A stretch of DNA of 64,000 bases from Paracyclopina nana. Taxonomy: Eukaryota; Arthropoda; Copepoda; Cyclopoida; Cyclopettidae. Below, in pieces: positions 56,201 to 64,000 of the stretch. Each line of letters opens with the position of its first letter. Position 1 is the stretch's first letter. Position numbers and translations under genes: made by a program. A model generated the notes under the pieces. That model was given only the letters and a program-made list of their open reading frames with translations, did not search any database and was not told the DNA's origin. Location of the stretch: contig JAGUCH010000003.1 of the NCBI GenBank assembly GCA_019096065.1, positions 7,564,001 to 7,628,000 on the forward strand, in the 5' to 3' direction.

Positions 56201-57000
56201 CTACCAACAACACAAACCTCAACAAATACATGCCACGCATTCCTCGAATGTTCACCAAGGGGGCAAAGATCATAAAAGAAGATCGCCCTTTTCTCCCAGT
56301 TAACTACAACAGCCGAGCGAAGGCTTTTTATTGTGTACATTTTAGGTCTGTCTTTATAGTCTTGGCGTGTTTCCATTTGCTAAGTGCTGCTGCCAGAATT
56401 ATGCTACTTTACACAGTATACAAAGCTATTTCCATTTGATGCTAACTGGACCATTCTCCACTGCTTTTCCATATGAGGCAAAAATACTACGCCACGAATT
56501 AACTCTTGCAATTTTGAAGAGCTGGCACAATTTCTTCTCGTACTATATACTAAAATGCTGACCCACAAACTGGCTGTCCTCTTCATTCGAGCCACGTCTT
56601 CAAAGGCAAAGCTTGACAGACATATTTTTTCCTGGTCCAAGCCTGGTCCCACTTTTTATGTAATTTATTTCACTTTTGCATTTTATTTTCACTAGAGGCT
56701 GACAGAGGAAAAAAGGGAGAGCTCACAATGGTGTTGCATTTTAAACGACAGGGAAACCATTTTTGACCTGAATTCCCAATTGTGCTGGCGTAATGTGGCC
56801 TCGAGGCCACTTTTTGGCCCATGCCATGGTCTCTCCCACCTCTCACTACATTGTTGTTTTTGTTGGCCAAAGAAGACTTCCATGCAATTGAATAATCTAT
56901 GTTGCTTTATATACTACTACTTGCAATTTTTCAAGGATTCTCCTCCTCTTTTCAAGTTGCCTTTTTCACGTGAATGAAAAATGCTTTTGGCTAGCTGTAG
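53300..57000. other. No gene supported
   Basis: Minus-strand frames up to about 53.5 kb (for example LWELVIATTFWHFCQ) have possible splice sites but no recognisable family. The rest is AT-rich spacer with a CT-rich microsatellite near 54300 and a perfect 16-bp palindrome, GTGGCCTCGAGGCCAC, at 56795. Confidence 0.35.
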
Positions 57001-57013
57001 TAGTTATTTATTT

Positions 57014-57190
57014 CGAGCTGGGGCACGTAAAGTAGGGTCATTAAATAGCTGAGCGAGGATTTTAAAATGGGAAAACTCGAGTACAGCTTTACTAGCCCGA
57101 GCCTGCGAGGGCTGTAATTGTACGAGTGTTTTTCCATTTTAAAATTCGAGGTCAGCTATTTAATGACCCTACTTTACGTGCCCCAGCTCG
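57014..57190. mobile_element. Hairpin element with about 70-bp inverted arms
   Basis: The left arm starts CGAGCTGGGGCACGTAAAG and the right arm ends with the inverse, CTTTACGTGCCCCAGCTCG. The arms share roughly 90% of bases over about 70 positions, around a loop containing TTTACTAGCCCGAGCC. The left half recurs at 57788-57894. Confidence 0.75.
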
Positions 57191-57368
57191 GAATATACAA
57201 TTTTATATTCTGTAATACGATTTTTGAGTGTTTTAATGAAGTTACCGGGCTGGCCCGTGCCCTTGAAAATGCTGCTCGGTTTTTAGTTGCTTCACTGGCT
57301 CTCATGCGCTAGCATCCTGTGGTTTGGGAGCAATAAAATAGACTTTTAAGATTCATTATTGCAGTTGT

Positions 57369-57440
57369 GCTCCTATGGCACAATGGTTAGAGTGCTGGGC
57401 TCTTAACTCAGTAGTCTAGGGTTCAAACCCCAGTCATACC
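57369..57440 (+). tRNA. Degenerate tRNA-Lys(CTT)-like sequence
   Basis: It has an A-box-like D arm (GGCACAATGGTTAGAGTGC), a paired anticodon arm CTGGG-CTCTTAA-CTCAG with anticodon CTT, a T arm with loop TTCAAAC, and a downstream T run. The acceptor arms (GCTCCTA and TCATACC) do not pair, and the T stem contains a bulge. It is probably a tRNA pseudogene or SINE head, not a working tRNA. Confidence 0.4.
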
Positions 57441-57512
57441 TTAACTTTTTTTATTTCTTTATCTGGCATAAGTCATGGTAAAGTCCTGTTCATAGCATGC
57501 AATTTTCATGAT

Positions 57513-57584
57513 GTTTCCATAGCTCCGTGGTAAGAGTATTGGAATGTTGATCCAACTTTCTGAGGTTCGAATCTTGGATGATCC
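57513..57584 (+). tRNA. Degenerate tRNA-Asn(GTT)-like sequence
   Basis: The D arm TAGCTCCGTGGTAAGAGT, a perfectly paired anticodon arm TTGGA-ATGTTGA-TCCAA (anticodon GTT) and a T loop TTCGAAT are present, with a T run following. The acceptor stem (GTTTCCA against ATGATCC) does not pair and the T stem is poor. It lies 72 bp after the Lys-like sequence, in the same orientation. Confidence 0.4.
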
Positions 57585-57706
57585 TCTCTTTTTCTAACTT
57601 CTTTGGAATTTGGATTAGTTCCATGGAATATGAGGCATTAAATTACTTAAAATCCCTCAAATTTGATTCAAGGGCTGTTAAGTATTTAATATCCCCCAAA
57701 TTGCTT

Positions 57707-57787
57707 AGAAAGAACTGTGATATAAAAGAGCTGAGTCGGATCGGTAAACTGAATTATAACACGAGGAAATCGTATTACAGTATATAA
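57707..57787. repeat. 81-bp direct repeat, copy 1
   Basis: AGAAAGAACTGTGATATAAA to ACAGTATATAA. It is identical to 57895-57975 by eye. Confidence 0.85.
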
Positions 57788-57894
57788 TAGTTATTTATTT
57801 CGAGCTGGGGCACGTAAAGAAGGGTCATTAAATAGCTGAGCAAGGATTTTAAAATGGGAAAACTCGAGTACAGCTTTACTAGCCCGAGCCTGCG
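57788..57894. mobile_element. Half copy of the hairpin element at 57014-57190
   Basis: This 107-bp segment nearly repeats 57001-57110 (left arm and loop only, two or so substitutions). It sits exactly between the two 81-bp direct repeats. The right arm is absent. Confidence 0.8.
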
Positions 57895-57975
57895 AGAAAG
57901 AACTGTGATATAAAAGAGCTGAGTCGGATCGGTAAACTGAATTATAACACGAGGAAATCGTATTACAGTATATAA
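57895..57975. repeat. 81-bp direct repeat, copy 2
   Basis: Identical to 57707-57787. The two copies flank the inserted half element. Confidence 0.85.
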
Positions 57976-60900
57976 AATACTAAATCATAGCCTCAAAGTC
58001 CAGTGAACTGCTAGACCAAAAATGATGGAAAATGTTCGTTTAATTGCTCATATTCGAAAGTAGCACAGTGGGTTGTGCACTTTTTTCTGTAGACTTTAAG
58101 AAAAGAAATTGCACTTTCATCATTACGAAGAATGTGTTTCTTTTGAAGAGTTGCAAAAATCTCGCGACCTCAAATGAACCAACTTTTTTATCTCCAACTT
58201 GAAGCTGAAGAAAGAGAGTGCGTCGCTTTATGCCATTTTCTCAGCTACTTTAATTTTTTTCCTATCTTTATTGAGGTCGTAGGCCTGACCTTAGCGCCAG
58301 TAATTCACACATTTTTTGGCAATATCATCGATCTATTCTCGCTTGAAGCGAGAACCGAGAAAAACGATAAAATACCCCAGTCTTGAAGTAAAGATGTCCC
58401 AGAAGTTTTCTTCTCCCAAGCTCATCTTTGCGCTCGCCTATCCTACATTTATAATGTTTCGCATCACTTGCTAGTGGACACAGTGATTTTTCAGCATCTT
58501 GAAAGCTTCAAGCATTCCTTGGCTTGAAGGGATTTGGGAACATGATGCTGGTCCCCGAAGGTCTTTGAAACCAAATTAAATTTTCGCCATCCCCAAAACA
58601 TCTTACTTATTTTAGATCTTGACCACTGACGTTCCCAAATTCCATCAGAGTTAAAATGGTACTGAAAATTCATTCAAGATTTTTTGCCATGGTAACTATG
58701 AAATTCAACTTTTCATAATTCTACTAAACTAGGCTATTATAAAAACCTTTATTGAAGGCTTAATGTATTTACGCCGCCTAAAAGTAATCAACTTATTGAT
58801 CCGGATTCCTGTTCAGCGTATATAACGCTAGGTTATATAAGTAAGTCTCGCAACCTTTCATGGTAGAATGGCTGAGAAAGCCGAAGACAAATGGCTCAGT
58901 GGCTCAATTTAGTCGGCCAATGGGTCCATGTAAGGTCAGAAAGCCATGCAAGCAAAAAGTAGCATTGAGTGTAATACTTGTTGAGGCCTCTTCTCTGCTA
59001 CATCATTCCTCCCTAAGCTTTTCATCTATTTGCTGTGCCTGGAAACAAAGTGATAGGAAAAGCTATATATGCCTTTTATTGTGTCCAGCCCCCGACACAA
59101 TTCGAATATCAATGAAGAAGGTGTGCTTTATTCTCACGTCATCTTTTGTTTTTGTTGGCACCAAACTTCTCCCCCCTTACATAGATTGTTGTATTTTTAT
59201 TAGCTCATTTTGCTGGGAACTCGGGGAAAAGTGCTTGTTTTAAGATTGCTATTCGCCTGGGACAAATCTGCAATTTTCGCCAGGGGCCATGTGCGCAACT
59301 TTGCTGTAAATGGGTCAACAAAAGTGGCGATTTATTACAACGCTTTCAGGGGGTGGATGTGAAGATTTCTGCCTCGAGCTAAAGAGATTCAATTTCATGC
59401 TTGAATGTAGAAAGTCAGAGAAACAGGCGAAATTAAAAATGAAGCCACTCTCGGAGCTCGAAATAAAATTGTGTTTCTTTTGTGCTCATCTTGCGGTTTG
59501 CATGCAGCTTCTGATTATAAAAGAAAGCCTGATTAAAAATGCATCGTGACGTTGATCCTGCTGATATGCTGCGTGCAAAAGTTTTTTTGTAGAATTTCAA
59601 TCTGTGCAAAACTTGAGTAGGAGGATTTTCTCTTATGAAAAAAAACCAACGACCTTCAACTTAATTAGCCGTTCCACTTTTGCAGGTTACTGTCTCTTAA
59701 TGACCTCATTAGCTATTCCATTATTGATTGCATTAATGTCGATTTTTTGGGAACAACAGTGTATAATCATACTTTTTCTGCTTCATACATCTGAGTGCTT
59801 TGCACATAGTACTAAAGAAGGAAACTGCGTTATGGGAAAAGGTTTATGCATATCTCAAGCGTCTGAGGATAAAAAGGTTTTCCTTACTTCAACAGCCTCA
59901 GTTTTACTTAATTGCAATTTTTTGCAGCAAATTACTGAGAAAAAAGTTAACTAGCATGCTTGTAGCTCATTTGAATTTATAACAGTACGTGTGTCGTTAA
60001 TGCCTCTCTGACTGCTCTCTAATCTCGGTCTCTAGCTTCAAAGTTTGTGCAAAAAGCTACCCTCGTTAGCAGGACTTGATGTCAGCCTTCATTTTCCCTC
60101 TTGCAGCACAACAATAAATTATAAATCTAAATGATGAAACGCTCTTGCCCATTTTTTTGCAAAGCAAAAGCAAAAAGTGCTACTCAAGACGAGACACTCA
60201 AAATTCCTTACATCGTTTTCTTTTCATCTCAGCTGTTATTTAGAAAACCTTTCTTGTAGGAATTCTTTCTATTGTGGCGTTTACGTAAAATCCCACGCAA
60301 TTGTTGCTTGCTTCTCGCTCACTACTGCTATTATTATTATTATTATTATTGTAGTATAAGCAGGAAGAAGCACGAGATGATTTTGCGTTTAAGCCCCAAA
60401 CCTTGCTTACTTTTCGTCAATTGTTCCTCTTTGATTGCTGACTAAACGGAAGCTTAGTAAATGGTCCACCGCTCCTAAGCCGGCGCTCGGATGAATGAGA
60501 ATAAAACACGTGCTAGAAGAGACTTGGCACAGTTTTCTTACATTATAATAACCTTCTTCGATTAGGTCAACTTTGGGTAGACGGTCGTCGTTCAAGAATT
60601 TTATCTACCCAACTAATCAGTGCCGGAAAAAAGCTCGAAAGTAGTGTAGTGCGTCGCTATGAATGCACGTTCCGCTTCTTGTCAACATTAGAAAGCCGAT
60701 TGGATGAAATAAGCAGGGTCCAGTGAAAAACTGGACAAGCCTCGTGGCTTTCAAATTGAAAGAACGCCGAAATTCGTTATTATGACAACAAAGAATTGTC
60801 ACCGCGTAACAGTAAAAAGTGGACATGGTCCAAAAGTGAAAGCATGCTGATTGGAGAGCTCTCCGCTTATGCTACTACTACTAACGCTGGAGTAGTAAAT

Positions 60901-61417
60901 ACTAGAGCTCTCTTTTACCGACGAAATGTTGTAGTAGTCGGGTGATGCACTTCAAGGGGAAAGCATCGGTCTTTTTTCGTGCAGTAGCTATAGTGAGCAG
61001 ACTTGGGCAACTTGTTTGTCTAAATTAGCCTTCTATGAATAAGCAAATAAGGTAAGCAAAATAATGGCCTTGAATATCAATTGTCAATAAGGGGCAACTG
61101 TTCCTTTCTTCCTTTTGACGTATTCAGTAAATTTTTGCTCTATGGATCTAGGCTGGAGCAACAAAATTAACGCCTTGGCTTACATATGGCGAGGGAATGT
61201 TTAGCTATTACACTGAGCACATTTGAGCGCTAAAAATTAATGCACTTTTTGATGGCCTGCTTGAGCTCGGCAATTTAATTTGAAAAGGCGGAATATGAAA
61301 ATGGAATGAAGGTCGTTTTATCTTTGTCCAAAAATGGGGCAAAGCTCTGGCGAGGCAAACTCTAATATGATGGCTCATTTGAATTTAGCAAGGGTATGTT
61401 AGTTTAATATACACCTT
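57976..61417. other. No gene supported
   Basis: Several plus-strand frames of 60-127 codons (for example 58860-59243 and 59604-59954) have no splice signals, charge pattern or family resemblance suggesting real proteins. An (ATT)n microsatellite lies at about 60330-60350. Confidence 0.35.
60330..60350. repeat. (ATT)n microsatellite
   Basis: About seven ATT units. Confidence 0.9.
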
Positions 61418-61566
61418 GGCTTAGTCTCTTCTGGAGATTTCATAGTGACCAAGCCACGGTCATTATCGTTTCTTATGTACTGAGTAGGTTGGTTGCGATG
61501 GAACTACATAAGAATCGATAATGACCGTGGCTTGGTCACTATGAAATCTCCAGAAGAGACTAAGCC
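61418..61566. mobile_element. Hairpin element, GGCT(C/T)A-ended family, copy 2
   Basis: Arms of about 62 bases differ at a single position. Termini are GGCTTAGTCTC and GAGACTAAGCC. The loop contains TACTGAGTAGGTTGGTTGCGATGG. The inner stem and loop resemble 38608-38752 while the outer arms do not. No coding capacity. Confidence 0.8.
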
Positions 61567-62094
61567 CTTGTTGTAAGCTGCTAATCAACAATAATGTGCT
61601 ATTTAGCTGAGCATTTCTTCAACTTTTCCCAGGCCTTTCAATGCGCGCGCGGCAAGCTCCCTTTGGAATTTTCTCCTCATTTTGAAATTGTGCAGCAAAC
61701 TTTGCGCCTTCTTTTTACAACTAGGCAACTTCTCCTTTTAAAATAGTCCCATGGCTGCTTTTTACGTAACATGCATATGTGCATATGTGGGATGAATTTG
61801 TGTATAAAAGCCGAAGTCAAATGAGGGAGCTTATAGGGAATATCACATGTATGCATACACGAAAAAGGACTCTACTTGACTCTTGAATAGAAAGTGCAAT
61901 GGTGAGCAGCCTCCAGCTCTCAGTCAACATCTGGATCGTTTCAATTCAGCTGAATATATTAGTTTGTAGCGTTGAATGAAGTTTTTGATTATCATGGCCT
62001 TGAAACAGCGTATATTTGTATTAGCGGATTTTGGTCATGTACAAATATTTGTCTCCCCTCCAGAGCATTAGACGATTCAGCTTTTCCTCGGTTC

Positions 62095-62625
62095 TTACTT
62101 AAGGCCGCGAATGTCTCGCTGACAATGCTGAAAAAACCAACTACTCATCACGTGGGGCATTTTCCTTGAATACAAAGGCTTTAATGAGCCAGCAACGAAG
62201 TCATGCGCATGACTTGTTGGGGAGCCTAAAATTAGAATTGTGGATAAGCATCTCAAGCTTTTTGCCACTGGCCCAGAAAAGTCATCCAATATGTAGTCCG
62301 TAGCAGCATATAGCGACTGGCGGCGCTGAAAAATCGTATTTTTAGTTGAAATAAATGGATCTCCCGTTGCACTCTTCTCGTCTTGAGGTTTTTCTTCAGC
62401 CACTCTTCGCGATTAAAGATCATTCCAAAAAGATAGTGAAGTATGCTTGCATAATCCTTCAAACTCAACTCGGGTGATTGTCTTTTCCAATCCTTTTCTA
62501 CTAATGTCTTTTGAGAGCATCACTTCAAAGTTTCTCAAGTTAACAGCAGTGCGATCTAATTTCAGCTCAAAGGCCTTTTCTTCTGCTCTCCAATGAAAAC
62601 AAAAGGCATCAAGCTTGGAATCCAT
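62095..62625 (-). pseudogene. Interrupted protein-like ORF, unrecognised
   Basis: From an ATG at 62625 the frame reads charged, protein-like sequence (MDSKLDAFCFHWRAEEKAF, then RNFEVMLSKDISRKGLEK) until a TAA at 62413. The same frame continues with EEKPQDEKSATGDPF and SLYAATDYILDDFSGPV. A second frame is also protein-like between about 62250 and 62460 (KDYASILHYLFG, NREEWLKKN). This suggests one stop or two compensating frameshifts in a former coding region, or a short intron. I recognise no family. Confidence 0.3.
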
Positions 62626-62639
62626 GTAGGATCAAGGCT

Positions 62640-64000
62640 CAAAATATGAGGTCTGCCTCTCTTTGAAGCTTCTGGTGTTCATTAGATCTTGCTGCTGCAC
62701 TTTATGTTGCTTTTGCAAATAAAGAGCACGTGGGTGTTTATGCTGCTTGTGGACTGAGGAAAAGCAACACCCAAAATGTTAGCTTTTCAAAGACAAACTG
62801 CACGTGAAGGCGTCAAAGTGTCTTTCAAAACTTAAGAATGTCTTACCCCCCTTGGGAGATTTAAGAGCGAGCTGTACACTATTTGCACTGACAGTAGGCT
62901 GCAGTTAGAAAACTTCCACTCTTTGACATCTGAATTTCAACTGAAAGTGAGATGGTAAAAAGGATGAAAGCTTACTACTACTACAATGTTATTTACAGTT
63001 GTTATGCTTAATTTTGGCACCAAGTACGTTACTCATTTTTGTTTCAGCTTTACAAGCTGATCTTAAAAAGTTTTTGCTCGCTCCATTAAACATTCCTACT
63101 TTGGCTAGACTTCCTGCCTCTCTCCTGTTGTTAACCCCAAAATGCTTACATTTTTCGAGAATGTCACATTTCTTCGGCTATATTGCAAACAAGCTCACAT
63201 TTTTTTCAGGGAAAGCTACCAGGCAGCTATTTGCAGCCCCGTACCATACTTACACATGACTATCTGGCAAAAATAAGAAAAGTTGGAATGACAGTTTTCT
63301 GCCAAATTATTCATAAGAACCGGACTTTTAAAAAGTTGGCAAATGTTCCATCTCGTCTCTCCTTCTTGGAGCGGTGCATAACTTTCTGTCTCTTATTTTA
63401 CGATGTTTTGCCAGCTCAATTTCACCTGGGCTTCATCAGAAGTTGAGCTCTCCGGGGTTGATGGATGTTGCACTCACTGCACTCAACATTCCTTTGCTAG
63501 TCAACCTGAGCAAAAGACAGTTTGAGGGGTGAAAAAGAGGGTGAAATTCATTAAAATTATCGTTCGGCCCAAACCTCTCGATATGCCCGTCATATTGACG
63601 ACGAAGCTCTCAGTAATTTCGTGTCAAGAGGGGCTTTGCAGACAATCTTGGAAGCTTAGCGAACAATTTACTTGCAACAACTAAGGAGGCCAGTGGCAAT
63701 TCATAACACTACTGGCTGCACTTGTTGGTATCGGTTTTGGATTTCTTGGCTCCTTCTTGCTTGCGCAAATATATCTGGACCTGACCTTGATCTCAGCTGC
63801 CTACCCATTTTCTTGCCAAAATTGCAATTTTAAGCTGGTATGTCGCGATGGAAAAGATGAGTATAAGGGAAAAATAAAAAAGTACCTAGTGCAACTTCAG
63901 TGGAATGTCTGTGAGTCTTATATTTTGGGAGTAGGAAGTGAAAAGCACCTTATTGGATCGAGCTAAAAAACAGTTGAGGGCATTTTCAGAATGCCAATGA
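62640..64000. other. No gene firmly supported at the right edge
   Basis: A good acceptor (TTTTTGTTTCAG) near 63047 precedes an open plus-strand frame (ALQADLKKFLLAPL). A Cys-containing frame near 63757-63966 (AYPFSCQNCNFKLVC) has a GTATGT donor-like site inside it. Either could be an exon of a gene continuing to the right, but nothing identifies it. Confidence 0.25.

Noticed and set aside
56795-56810. Perfect palindrome GTGGCCTCGAGGCCAC as a regulatory site
   Set aside because: A 16-bp palindrome alone is weak evidence and no gene start lies nearby.
58860-59954. Plus-strand frames of 116-127 codons
   Set aside because: Composition is like translated AT-rich spacer (Cys/Phe/Ser/Ile-rich), with no splice context, domain or homologue recognised.

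Overview
This is nuclear DNA from an invertebrate animal, most likely an arthropod and possibly a crustacean. It is AT-rich. Genes have short GT-AG introns (down to 57 bp), AATAAA polyadenylation signals and large spacers full of hairpin and foldback elements. Every recognisable protein belongs to an animal family. No bacterial features, operons or CRISPR arrays are visible. The species cannot be fixed from the sequence alone.

The left third has three minus-strand loci. The first is the opening exon of an unrecognised single-pass membrane protein (about 3926-4726) that runs off the left edge. The second is a probable two-exon 3' end of another small membrane protein (5518-6503). The third is a complete three-exon DUSP23-type dual-specificity phosphatase (10082-13039) with an unusual disordered tail of about 545 residues.

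The middle is the gene-dense part. It holds PDSS1, the trans-polyprenyl diphosphate synthase subunit of ubiquinone side-chain synthesis (+, 17761-19489, four exons), and a nuclear receptor with a CYSCRA P-box (+, 24489-27296, four exons, all introns phase 1). A steryl-sulfatase-type arylsulfatase (-, 28438-31444, eleven exons) and a two-pore-domain potassium channel (-, 31944-34922, four coding exons, two of them apparently using GC donors) follow. The receptor and the sulfatase converge, with about 1.1 kb between their stop codons. The sulfatase and channel lie head to tail. Exon boundaries were read by eye, using splice consensus, reading frame and family alignment recalled from knowledge.

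The right half (about 35-64 kb) is gene-poor. It contains dispersed repeats, foldback elements, hairpin MITE-like elements, a nested insertion, two degenerate tRNA-like sequences, and a few orphan or decayed coding fragments. These include an exon resembling an Argonaute N-terminus (51157-51349) and a broken ORF near 62.1-62.6 kb.

The genes do not form an evident pathway. The one suggestive neighbourhood is a ligand-type nuclear receptor beside a steroid-sulfatase-like enzyme, and that functional link is inference only.
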